Assembly: GCA_037367405.1 (NCBI GenBank) | Contig: JAZKJV010011616.1 | Span: forward strand, 310,001 to 374,000 | DNA length: 64,000 nt | Direction of reading: 5' to 3' | Source: Ottelia alismoides | Taxonomy: Eukaryota > Streptophyta > Magnoliopsida > Alismatales > Hydrocharitaceae | Shown: piece by piece, positions 23,545 to 35,334 of the stretch | How the letters are laid out: each line of letters opens with the position of its first letter | Position numbering within the stretch: the first letter of the stretch is position 1 | Made by a program: the position numbers and the translations under genes | The notes under the pieces: generated by a model | The model's database searches: none | Seen by the model: the letters and a program-made list of their open reading frames with translations, nothing else | Told to the model about the DNA's origin: nothing

Positions 23545-25098
23545 TGATGAATATGTAATTCTTCGCTGTAAAAGTTGAAAATAGAGCTTCGTTCTTGAGT
23601 AATTTGCTGCATATTTCCATTTACTATGCATTATTCGCATTCATGCATCTCGAATTAACGTATACATTTTAGCATTCATATTTGCATAAATAAGAAGCAT
23701 GAAACATTTTAGCATTCATATTTGCATAAATAAGAAGCATGAAATTCCTTGTAAATATCTCCTGTAAATACCGTACTTTTCACTATTTGTATCTATTTTA
23801 TATTAACAACAAATCCCATAAAATCAACTCTATAATGTATATATTACTAACACTAATAAAGAAAAAATATCAAAAAATTCTAACTTGTAAAATTGACCAA
23901 TAAAAGTCGTACCCTGATTTGAGACAGAAACTTAAAATGTACATATATCTCTCAATAAGTATCCAATTTAGGTTTACTCACTTTTAAAGTAATATACATT
24001 CAGTGACCTTACAAACTAGACCAATTTCATAAAAATCAGAGATCGTATGCGAAACTTGGGTTTTTGACCCATATTGTATATCATAGATATTGACCAAAAT
24101 AACCTTTATATTATCCTTTTATTTTCTTAATTACTAAAAATCTAAAAAATTATATTAAAATTACAAATATTCCTTTCATATTTTCTAATTTTTTATTTTG
24201 ATATTTTCTCTTATTTAAAAATAACAAAAAATCTGCAAAAGATAAAAATACAGTATTTTAAATCTATAAGGTACCACTAAAAAATACACTCAAAAATACA
24301 CTTTGTACAGATGACTTCCTTTGATTTTTGATCCTTCACGAAAGTTGTAGATCTCGTCGAGAGAAACAACTTTCATGTTGATGACTTTTTTATTTGACCT
24401 ATTTTGTTATTTCTTTTTTATTTTTCTTTATATTTAGTTTTTGATATTTCTGGGATCGACACGTGACAGCTCCAGGAGCCGCCACATGTCACCCATTATT
24501 TATTTATTTTTATTTATTTTTTTATTATTTTAATTTATTATTTATTTTAATTACCCTACCACGTTATCGCACCCCTGCGCACCACGTGGCGTCTCTACCC
24601 CCTCTCCTCTCTCCCCACTTAAGCTCCTTCATCCTGGGTCATTGGATGAAGAGGTACTTCATCAACAGCCCATATCTTCTCCCTTATTCTCTCTCTCTCT
24701 CTCTCTCTTCTCTCCCCACCATGCACGTACCCTTCCTCACTCAATCTTCTCTGCCTGCCGTTACGCACTACTCACCCGCGCAACTGCCGGCCATCACGGC
24801 GACCATCTCTCTCTTTGACCGCGCACATTGCACGCCACTTCCTCCATATCTCTACCTCCCGCTCGGCAACCTCCGCCCGCTTCCTGTGCTGACCTGCTCC
24901 TCTATCACCTGCATGACCGACGTCGGTCACCTCCTATGCAATCACCCCCATCTTCGCCATCAACTCCAACCACCTATAAGAAGCATATCGTTACCTCCCA
25001 TGCATATCATCCGCCATTTCACAAGAGAGACCATAGATCCTTCTTCTTGCATCGGTGACAGCGAGGGCGAGAGTTTGAAGTCGGGCGATGATCGGTAC
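23545..25098 (+). repeat. Element C 5' LTR, first part
   Basis: It matches the 3' LTR start at 40199-41237. A 40-bp tandem duplication lies at 23664-23743. The tail is GC-rich, with a (CT)n run at 24689-24708 and a candidate TATA sequence, CTATAAGAAG, near 24974; the inverted copy has CTATAAAAAG near 43400. The GC-rich part has an open frame of about 150 codons (24646-25104), but alignment with the inverted LTR shows frame-changing indels, so no protein is called. Confidence 0.88.
23664..23743 (+). repeat. 40-bp tandem duplication in element C 5' LTR
   Basis: Two copies of a 40-bp unit, beginning ACATTTTAGCATTC and containing TTTGCATAAATAAGAAGC, are adjacent. The 3' LTR has a single copy near 40320-40355, so the duplication arose after insertion or by slippage. 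Confidence 0.9.
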
Positions 25099-28000
25099 CG
25101 ATGAATCCACGATTCACCGTATTTATTCTTTTATTTTAGCTTTATTTCCTTAGCCAAATACCTGTAAATATCCATTAATTTCATGAAATTACCATTTTAC
25201 ATGCATTTGATAAATATGCATTTTTGACACTTTTTATACTCAAATAAAAGAATAAAGAAGAAAAGAAAAAGAAAAGAAAAATAAAGGATGTATTTATGAA
25301 AAAAATGCAGACTGACCCGAACCCCGAGAGAAGGTCAAGACTTAACCTGATTGACCAAGAATAAAGTAGAGGGAGATTAGGTCTTTAATTCAAAAATCAA
25401 AAAATAATATGTAAAATCTTTTCCTGTATATTTGTACAAAATTTACACTATTTTATTCGTTTGTAAATTGACCTCAAATTATATATGTTTTTAAACAAAA
25501 GTTGTAAATAATAATGCTTTGTAAATACTAAAATAATTGCAAAATAAAATAATGTACAGATTATAAATAATCAGACTCAGAAAAAGCCGTAAAGCAACAA
25601 TTGAAAGACCAATTCCCTCTCCATACAAACTCAAATTGAATCAAATTCACTTCCATTATACTCTAAATTAAATACTTTCAAATGGTTGTGATTTCATAAT
25701 TTTTGGAGTTATGGTTGAAAAGTCGATTTTCTGGGGTGGTTTGTGCAGTTTTACCACTTACTTATTGTATATATTAATTCATATTTATTTTTTATATAAT
25801 GTACATAATTGTAAATATTCTCTTCATTAATAAAAATAAATTATAAAAATAAAATTATAAATCATTTAAAAATAATTTCCTTATTTGTACATGTGTATAT
25901 TATTCTTATATACAATAATTTCCTTTCATAAAAATCACCAAAAAAATTAAATATCTAACATTAATAAATTAAATTAATTTAGTTAAGAAATTTAAATTTA
26001 ATTATTTAATTTATTCATTTTATTTGATTTGAAAACATGCCTTGTATATAAAGATATGATTCCATGCCTTAAATAGTCACCATTAAGGTGGCTAATAAAT
26101 TTTTATAAATTAATTATTTTATTTATTTTATTAAATTCGTAATTTTATTTTTAAAAAATTTATTTATTTAATTAGTCTATTCACCACTAAATACATTTCT
26201 TAATTGTACATTCTTTCCTTTTTTATTTTTCTTTTCTTTTATTGGGATCCTCCTCCCTCACTTACCTTTGATCAATCTTTGGTGGAGAGGAACCCGATGT
26301 CAGAGAGAAATCTTATCGTAGAAGGGTGCCCAGCCTCCGAGCCGTTTGGTGACAGCGAGTCGGCCGTCGTCGAGGCCATCACGGTCCAATTTTATTTTCC
26401 ATCATTTTTCCTAGATAAATTTTAGATTTAATTTTTGTGTCTATGTCATGATTAATTTTTTTAGATATTACCTCCCAAGAACATCCATCTCACATTTGTC
26501 ATCCGAATCCGATTTTTCACCTCACATTCTGATCTCTACACATTATCATTCTATCTCGCACAACATATCACCTCTAACCACGTACGGTGGTCAGAGTTCC
26601 TGATCTATATCCCGCTTCGCCAAGATCTGCAACCGTTCACACACCCTATTTTGTTTATAAATAAAATATATAAAAAAATAGATTGTTTTTCTCCTCTTCA
26701 ACATTTGTTTTGTAGAATCATCTTTTAAAAAATAAAAGAAATTTTTTATATATTTCTACTTACAATTTTAAAAAGGAAAAAAATAAATAAAAAAATTCGC
26801 CAGCGGTGCCCCCGCCTGGAGCAGATCCACCAATTCTTCTGTCGTGTGGTCCCGTCTTCCGTCTGCGAGTCTCCTCCCACCACTCCGCCGCACATCACAA
26901 CGGCGTCGACACCAAGAGGCTGGTCCGCCTGTGGCCAGACGTCGTGCTGTTCGAGCGCCGTCGGCCTCCTCCGCTCCTGGCCATCCAACGTCGTCGCTCC
27001 TCAGAACGCCAGCAAGTCCACCGCTTGGAAGCCCATAGGCGGCGTCTGCTCGCTTGCTGTCTACACCACACCACCGGAACCCCCGCCTATAGCCGACAGT
27101 CCTCCTGTCACGCATCTCATAAGTGCATTCCAGCTCTCCACCGTGTAGCTGTGCCCCATGACAGCACCATCCACCGTAGGAGCCCCTCATCCCACGACTG
27201 GTACTCAACGCCTACGCCCGACTCCATTGTGCCCATGTGCCCTCCTATCCAGCGTCGCCGCTCCATCACTAGGCCCTCTGCCTTTCAGATCTGGAGAGGG
27301 GCGATAACGACATTTCTCTTGGCGCCTTCCCCTCTGTTTGAGAAGAGAAACGGAGAAGCTCTAGGGGCTACTAGAAAAGGGGAAATATTGAGGACGCCCT
27401 CTAGAGTTTCAAATTTTGCAAAATACCCCTGTTTGTATAAGCACGTGCGTCGCACACGATTATCTGGGTAAATTTCACTTTTCACCTGCAAGTTTATTAT
27501 TTTTATATTTTCTACAAAAAAAACTCTTAAATAATTGCATTCTAGTCCCTGTGTATCCAGACTTTAATTTTCTTGTATTTTTCATTGAAATAAATCTTTT
27601 TTGTGCTCAATAAATTCCGCAAAAACCACTTATATGACTATTGAGTGCTTCTTCATTGTATAAATATTTCATTGCATTTTATTTATATTTGATATTTTAT
27701 AAATTCAAAAACAATGTCTTTTTATCTTCCTGAACTGTAAAAAAATCATAAAAATTTAAATATTGCTTGAAAAATTCCAAAAAAATAGGTTAGGTTTATT
27801 TTATTGTTTTCTATTTTTTGTCCAATTTTGTATTTATAAAAATCAAAAAAATTGCGAAAACTAAAAACATTAGAAAATTTTTAGAAAATTCTAGAAAAAT
27901 CGAAAAATAGTGATATCAGTTTTTGTGTGTAGATATTTGTTTATACTTTAGCATAAAAATAAGTTCTACAAGTTTTTGGGTACTTAAAGTACATTCAAGG

Positions 28001-28488
28001 TGCAAAATACTCTTGAATGTGCATTGTTTACCTTTGTTTCCACTGTTTGATTTTTATAAAATCACAAAAACATCAACAAAATTTGGAAAAATTATCAAAA
28101 ATATTTAAAACTTGTAAAATCTAAAAATATTTTTCTGCAAATTTCTGAGTATTTTTTACTATTATACAAAATACATAAATAGTGTGGTGTGTGTATTTCT
28201 TCTCTTGTCTATATTTTCCCTTATTTGAAATTAAAAAAAAATAAAAAAATCAAAAACCACTAAAAAATACATTATTTTCGAAATTCGACTATTTAGTTTT
28301 TTCAATCGTGCTCCTTGTGTTTGTCCCTGGTCGCTATACCAGGTAAATTAAATAGCGAAGTCTGCTTACATTTCATTGATTGATTTTCTTTAAAGTGGTT
28401 TATACATACTTTTCTCGTTGATCGAGTCTGAGAACAATGACCTGTGATAAATTATTCCATCTTAACCGCATCAAAATCCGTGTCATTA
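25099..28488 (+). mobile_element. Element E: solo LTR inside element C 5' LTR
   Basis: This 3390-bp insertion begins CGATGAATCCACGATTCACC (the usual first base T is C) and ends TGTCATTA. It is flanked by GGTAC on both sides (25094-25098 and 28489-28493). The inverted LTR copy near 43280 shows the uninterrupted target. It carries the U3 stem (25122-25136/25242-25256), the small hairpin GGTCAA/TTGACC (25333-25356) and the U5 box (28311-28330). No internal region is present, as expected after LTR-LTR recombination. Open frames in its GC-rich middle (about 26800-27470) show no recognisable domain. Confidence 0.88.
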
Positions 28489-28493
28489 GGTAC

Positions 28494-30512
28494 CATCTTA
28501 GGCGTGATCCGACCCTCTCGTGAGCCTTGTTGCAGCTCCATTCGACATGCTGCTCGAGCCACATGATGCATCGTTGGACGTCATGAGAAGCGAGGACCAT
28601 GAGCAGACACAATCAACCACTCCACCTTCCAAGGCGAAGACATCCCAGGCAGTATTCTTCTTCCCTTCCCTTCTTTCTTCTCCTTCCTTTCTTCCTCTGT
28701 TTATCCCATTCTACTTCACTACCCTTCTATCACCACCTTCCTTCGTATACACCGCACACCCTCCACGAGCTATGCCCTCGCATTCCGCTTTCATCACCCT
28801 TAACCTTCAGTCTGCTCGTACTGCCTCGGTAGCAGTGCCCTCAACCATCATCAAGCTAGAGAACCCAGCCATCGAGGAGCACTATCGCATGCTGCCCCAT
28901 GCTGCACATCTACACCAGGCTTGCCATTTGCGCCTCCAGGAGCCTTGCCCACACCAGCTACTCTTCCGCTCGCGAACACCGGCATCCACTGCATCCTCAA
29001 GCCACCATGCTGCTATTTGAGCACATCGTCTCCTATGCCCTCGCTTTGTACCTTCATCAAGGTCGTGTATCGGCCGACGTCCGCATCTTTGTTTGCAGCC
29101 CACTTGCTTCGATTTTGAGCATGTGTCGCCTGAGGTTGAGTGTCATCCTCACCGGCTCGACATCAGTCGCTTCTGCCTCAGCTCTGCCCAGGACCCTTGC
29201 AACAGTCGGCTACCGCCCACACGTAGGTCGTCCTTATACCATCGATCTCCCTCATCCTCGCCGCCGATATGCACTTCCCTCGCCATCACTGCCTGCCAGA
29301 CTGCCTTGTCTCGCGTGTATTCTTCTTACCTTTGCACTTGTGGCACACGTGCATGAGGGAAACTTGCGGTTCAGCCTTCCCGTTTCCAACAGTTCTTAAG
29401 CAAAGCCTGCCGTTCTGAATCTCACGTGCATGAGCAAAATTTGCAGAGGCACCCGATGCAAGTCAAGTATTTGCATAAGAGTCCAGTCTTCCATATAGCA
29501 CGTGAGGTGCACGCCCCAACCTGGTCAAATTGCATAAATACCCGTGCGGGTATAGGTAATTGCATCTCAGTCTTTATACATGTTTATTTGATCAATTTTA
29601 TTTCTCTAATTGCATTCATGCCCCTGTATTTGAACATTAATTTGAACTTTCATATAGCCTCATTTGTCATTCTGAAAATTGCATATTGTAGAACAATAAA
29701 TTCTTTTTCCAATGAATTTTTATTTGTAATTTTGTAAGCTTTGGTTTATTTATTATAATTGATTTGGTGAAATATTGCATAGTTTATCCACTGTTTATTC
29801 TGAAATTTATATTAAATAAATCTATGCTCTAAAGTTTGTAAAACAATCATAGTAGCTAGAGTTTAGTTTCTTCTACATTGTTCTCAAATTTCATCATATT
29901 TGCATGTGTATCGAGGTCACAATAAAATATCTGGGGATTAGAGTAATTAATTTTTAATAGTCGCAAACCAATTAATTTTAGGATCTAATAATTTTCCTGG
30001 ATTTTCCACATATAGACTAATCTAGGATAATTTTATTTCTGCAAAATAAATTGGTTTGCTATTTATTAAAATTAACCTTATTAAAATCACCTAGTCTGCA
30101 TATTTTATTCCTAATTAATTCATAGTAAGTCAGAAAATTCTAAAAATATTGTAGTAGCTTAATTTAATCATTATTCAACTTATGGTCAAGTTTGAGGATT
30201 TTTGGTCTTGAATTTATTGAAATTTGCAATTTAGTCCCTCAACTTAGTCAAATTTGTATTGCATTTACCTCTTATCAAAAAAATACCTCTTTGAAAACGC
30301 AATCTCCATATCAACTTTAAATAAACCTAAGGAGACTATGGCCTCCTTGAGTTAGACCTTGGGCTTGCCCAAGTAAAAAAATATAACCGCTCGCTTTAAT
30401 CGATTAACTCATTAATTAGCGGTTTTTGATTAATTCCGATAATTGCCCGACTACAACAAAATTTGAACATTAATTAGACACTATTAAAAGGGCGATCATC
30501 GAGGTTTTTAGA
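28494..30512 (+). repeat. Element C 5' LTR, second part
   Basis: It continues from the GGTAC site to the LTR end before the PBS, and the inverted copy (41238 to about 43290) matches it in reverse. It holds a GC-rich stretch (28500-29400), an AT-rich part, and the U5 box CTCCTTGAGTTAGACCTTGG (30343-30362), overlapping a hairpin CTTGGGC/GCCCAAG. The last bases read GGTTTTTAGA where the inverted copy implies an end in TTTCA, so the terminal CA has mutated. Confidence 0.85.
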
Positions 30513-30530
30513 TGGCACCATTGCCGGGGA
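30513..30530 (+). other. Element C primer-binding site (tRNA-Asp)
   Basis: TGGCACCATTGCCGGGGA differs from the tRNA-Asp complement at two positions, both CG to CA. Confidence 0.9.
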
Positions 30531-32303
30531 GGCACGTCTTAGGTTAACTTTTAGGAAATCCAGATTTCAGGTTTTCCACCCCTGGGTAGTATGACCCCCG
30601 ATTTTCTTATGAATATTTTATCTATTCATTTTTCTGCATTTCCTTGTTTATTTATTTGCATTATTTTGTGTCTATCTCTCTAACCACCATCTTGTTTTTT
30701 GTTAGGTACCTGACACGATGGAGCCGTTGCTTAGCAGTGCAACTCAGGAGCTTTGGAGGCCAGCATTTTCTGGGAAAATAGACGACTGAAGGAACCACAT
30801 AAATTTAAGATCGAGTCGAGTCGTGAGAGAGTGTAGAGTTCTTAGGATTTTATTTTCTGCATTTTATTTTATTGCAAAGTTTCCAGCGGATTCTGTTCGG
30901 AATCTCATGTGTGTAATTGGACACTTGGACAACATTTTGTGGTGCGTCGGGTCTGTTTCACTCTCCGGTGATGGTGGGGCATGACTTGAGTGACGAAATT
31001 AGGATATGCACTCGATTATTTAATTGCAATTTGTATGTGCCAATCTTAGTTTAGGCCACACATCTTGGAAGAATCAAATCTTATGAGATTCTAATGATAC
31101 GTATATAACAACGTACAACTTAGCCAAATCAAAATCATTTCTTTACCGCTAATAGTATATTGCTTAGGTGTGGTTTTCTCGATCCGCATGCATTTAGTGT
31201 AAATTCTAAAAATTCAGTTCTCCATAAATGCATGGAGAGTGTTGGAAGTCATTTAAGTATACCTTCTTCTGAGCATGCATCATAGTTTCACGTTTGCATT
31301 CTGATTTCCTGCTCCTCCCTTGTTGTATAACTTATGATATTAAAAGGAAATTGGGACTGAACGACAGACCTATTTGTGTGTTAAGATTAAAGTTCAACTG
31401 ACAACCTAATTTAAAATTGGGATTGAATTGAGCAAGTCAATTAAACTAAATTGGAATAAAAAGAACCTTGTTTTACGGGTGCATAAAGCCCTCATTGTAT
31501 GATTTACTTGCAAGTGAGAGAGAGACGACACTAGGATAGAGCCAAGACAGAATTTTCTTACAAGACTATTGGTTCTTTATTTTTAGGCGATTAACTACTT
31601 TTCAGTGAGGATCTACGGGTAATCGGTAAATGGTCCGAATTTCCTTTGCAGAGTGGGAGGTTTAGAGGATTCCTTATAAGGCTTTGTCCTCAAGGAACGG
31701 GTACCCGTATTTATATGATCCACACTTACTCCTATACTGGTTGAAAGTAGGTCCAACTAGTCGTAAGAACCGGGCCAGTCTGTAGGGAAGTACATGTACC
31801 TAATAACTCGTTAACTCTTTCAAAGCTTGTCTTAGCACCAACTAAAATTGACAAGATAATTCGATCGAACCTTTATGGCCATCACATGTTGAGTTGGTGA
31901 ATTTGAGGGTTTTGTATTGTGTTTGTATTGTGTGAGTTTACTCCGTACATTTGTGTGCATCGTGAAAGTAGCACCTCATTGAATACTTTGCTCTCATCAG
32001 TTCTTTTTACGATCGAAGATGACTGACTAGGGTGATACCTATTCGAGCTTCGCGAATCTCTCATTGAACCCTTCAACAAGTACATCTTCTAAGGACCAAG
32101 CATAACTTGGGCCGACCTGGACTCATGACCCTCTTGAGTTTGGGATCTCTCACTCTCGGGATTGTCACTCTCAAACCACTCCCTTTCTCTCCTCCCACCT
32201 CACCAAGGAAGATCTTCGCTTCAGTGAGAATATTTTCATTCCTGAATCCTATTCTAATCAGGACCACATTGTTAACACAGGACCTCAAGAAGATTCAAGC
32301 ACA
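30531..32303 (+). other. Element C untranslated leader
   Basis: It has the block CATAAAGCCCTCATTGT (31482-31498), identical in D, and GCATGCATCAT (31273-31283), shared with B and D. The position of the B/D splice donor reads TTAAGT (31253-31258), so the GT is lost. The leader hairpin is weak here (near 30955-30985). No gene is called. Confidence 0.75.
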
Positions 32304-34562
32304 ATGCCTCCGAAAAAGAAAGAAGAGGAAGAAGAACACCCCGAGGACCCTATGAGAATGATAATATCCAAACTCACTGCATCTTAGTAGCAACACGCTT
32401 TACTGCGAGCTCAACTAAGATAACAGAATGTTGGGGTGGAACCACCTATGGATGCAACATACCACCCCAGACAGTATAGAATTTGGAATTATCTAAGTCC
32501 AGCTGAACTAGAAGTCGATTTTGAGTTGAAACCACAGTTCCTGAACCTGCTACCATACTTATAAGGGAATGATTGTGAAGAACCCTATGCATTCCTAAGG
32601 GACTTCGAGCTCGTCTGTGCTAACCTTAGACATCCTAATGTTATCCAGGATTATATCAGGCTCACAACCCTTCCATTTGCCTTGGGTGGCAAGGTTGACT
32701 ACTGGGTGAAGAATGTAGGAGTTATGGTCAACACCTATGCCCAGTTCAAGGATATGTTTCTAAAGAAGCTCTACCCCCTAAGTAGGACTAATATCATGAG
32801 GACACGCATCACTAGCTTTTCCCAACTGCCCCATGAAGCCTTTTGTGATACCTGGGGGAGGTACAAAGACATCCTGCAGAAATGTCCTTATCATGGTCTA
32901 AATGACAACATCTTGGTCCAGTCATTTTTCATTGTTTTCAACCCAGAGATGCAGGGTTTATGGGCGCTGCATGTGGTGGCAGTTACACTTCACGAGGATC
33001 GAATATCGTTTGGAAGGTATTCAAGCAGTGGATGAGACTAGCTGCTCATAGACTGCAACCAGGGCATACATATAGTTCCCCAGTTCACTCTCATCTGGAG
33101 GGGGAAGTCAGCTGTAGTTGACCTCTCTAAGGACGTGATCTCTAGCATGAGACTCCGTGCGGACAAGCTTACTGTAGTCGAGAGGATCGCTGGGAGGATT
33201 GATCAATTGGACCGTAGCATCTCCAAATTTCCCAAATAGATGGAGGAGTTGATTGAAAAGGTATCAAAGATAAAGATACATGTTGTGACTGCACCCTCTA
33301 CTCATGTATATCGAGTTCACCATGTTCAGGAGCTACCGGTGTCAAGGCAACCCCAGCCGTGGGAGTAGGACCAATCTTACATGCACTCGTCCTAGTAGCA
33401 ACTATCATCCATAGAGACAGTTCAGGAGGAGCCTTCATCGGTTTGGGAGGTGAATGGAGTATGGTATACTCTGGATCCTGCCAAACAGGGAAGTATGGGG
33501 GACCGACAGATTTATCGACGTCCCCCGACCTTTCACAACACTACATTCACCTCTATACCCCCTCCTTCACAACAGAGCCCCGGATTTTGGCCACCCTAAC
33601 AGTAGAGGAAACAACACTAGCAATCTGACCGACAAGGACAGTACGAGCAGGGCCAACAGTTCCAACAGCATCAGCATAAGCAAAGGCAATATCCTGGCCA
33701 GCAGGGTCAGTCTTCCCGCTCTTCTCAGCCTTTCCCACTTCCTTCTTAGCCTGGTCCCACAGACTCACAATTTCAGTAGATACTTGATACCCTTCGTTCT
33801 TATCAGAACGAAATGAAGAATGGAATTCATGATTTGCGGGTGGATGTCAACCGCCTATCTAGATGGAGAGACGAGCAATCTGCACCCTCTACCTCAATCC
33901 CAGCCCAAGTTCAGGCTTACCCTAATAGCCTGAACCCTTCTTGTTCTCAGCAACATCTTGGTCATGTATATTATTCAACATCTCTTAGATCTGAATATGG
34001 GATTCTTTCGTGTGACGAGGCTAACTATATGTCACTTAGCAGTGGAAGGACCGTGACCATACTTGACCGAGCGAGGGACGCAAGGAGGGGCCTCTCTAGA
34101 GCTCTGTCTGAGGAGTCTTCAAAGGACAAGGAGGAGTGGAAACACATACAAAGGCTTCGTTAGCAACATCTGAGGATCCTTGCTTAAGGAGCCGAGAAGA
34201 GAAGGAGAGAACAAATGCAACATCAGCAACATGGAGATATCTTGGATGCTATGGATGACCTTGAACCTCCGGTTGTGGCAGATACCACTGCAACTTCTTT
34301 CCCACAACCTTTAATAGATAATTTTGATTTTGATCCCATGTTGCATCAAAAAGATTCATGTATGAAGAACTCTATTTCAAATAATTCCAACAATGGTCTT
34401 TCAGTTTCTAATTCTGATTCTTCATCTTATGTTTCCCTTCCTCCCATCCCTTTCCCCCGTGCTCTTACAAGAGGAAAGTGCATTAGAAAGATTCAGAAGG
34501 ATGACCCCAACATGACACGGTTTTTCAAGGAGAATAATCACAGTCAAAGTGTCATTCGATGA
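32304..34562 (+). pseudogene. Element C gag and linker, broken
   Basis: The likely start ATG at 32304 opens a lysine/glutamate-rich N-terminus (MPPKKKEEEEEHPEDP). The capsid-like core has ELEVDFELKPQFLNLLPYL, VDYWVKNVGVMVNTYAQFKD, KLYPLSRTNIMRTR and FSQLPHEAFCDTWGRYKDIL. A Q-rich tail follows (about 33340-33800), then the conserved SIPAQVQAYPNSLN and a serine-rich linker with SLPPIPFPRAL. Several in-frame stops (from about 32384) and a frame change near 33000 destroy it. No CCHC knuckle was seen. Frames at 33359-33816 are shadows of the Q-rich tail in the wrong phase. Confidence 0.8.
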
Positions 34563-34601
34563 GTATGTGGATAACCGTCCTGCATTCCAAAATACCTTTA
34601 G

Positions 34602-35035
34602 GTGAGATGCACACCTACTAGGGTTAGCAGTAAGAAACTGAATCAATATGTAAAGACTCATGTATTGTCAGTTGCCACAACCTATTGTATCAAGAATCAA
34701 CAATTACAAAGGAAGAAAAGAGACATGGGTGCTCACTACGTGGAGAGTCGTATCGACGACATTGCGTTTGCATGTGCTCTCTTAGATAACGCGTCTTCAA
34801 TCAACCTACTTCCCTTAGCATTATATCAAAAATTGGAGTTGGGACCACTTCGTAAATGCGGGAGTTCTACTCCAATTCGATGATCGTTCAATGAAAAGAC
34901 CTAAGGGAGAGGTGAAGAACGTCAGTATCTCGATTGAGGGCATGACTTTAAGGTTTAATTCACAATCTTGGACATGGAGACCCAAAATCATTGGAGAGAA
35001 TCTCAGATCATTCTCGGGTGGCCCTTCCTTAAGAC
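34602..35035 (+). pseudogene. Element C protease, active site substituted
   Basis: FACALLDNASSINLLPLAL aligns with the active-site segment of B and D, but DSG reads D-N-A (34785-34793). LELGPLRK is conserved before a frameshift near 34855. Further traces (DRSMKRPKGE) continue in another frame. The loss of Ser and Gly next to the catalytic Asp makes activity unlikely. Confidence 0.78.
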
Positions 35036-35334
35036 CGTAGGCATGGCTTTTGATTATGGTACGGGATGATGAAGTTCCGTTCTCCGAAGGGAGAGGAGAA
35101 CCTTGAGATGAAGCGATAAAATGGCAGCGACCCAATTCATAGAGTAGTACCGAGTACTCATCTTTAGAGGCAGATTAATGATCAGCACCGTTGGGATTTG
35201 GACACAGGTTCCTTCAGGACAGAGGGAGACCCTTTCATCATGAAAGGATATAGTGCATGATGTAGTTTTCTAGGTGTTTCCTGATTTTATGAGAGATGCA
35301 TCTTCCTATTCCCTTGATGGCATAAAGATCCATC

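Noticed and set aside
24646..25104. Open frame of about 150 codons in the GC-rich part of element C's LTR, with a similar frame in the inverted LTR (43732-43304 minus)
   Set aside because: Aligning the two copies shows indels that change the frame midway, and the content is low-complexity Pro/Ser/His. Openness is probably due to high GC content.
26768..27471. Overlapping frames of 146-221 codons on both strands in solo LTR E
   Set aside because: Overlapping open frames on both strands of a GC-rich stretch with skewed composition are expected by chance. No motif was recognised.
33359..33816. Two overlapping frames in element C between gag core and linker
   Set aside because: They are out-of-phase readings of the Q-rich gag tail; the true frame is recognisable but has stops.
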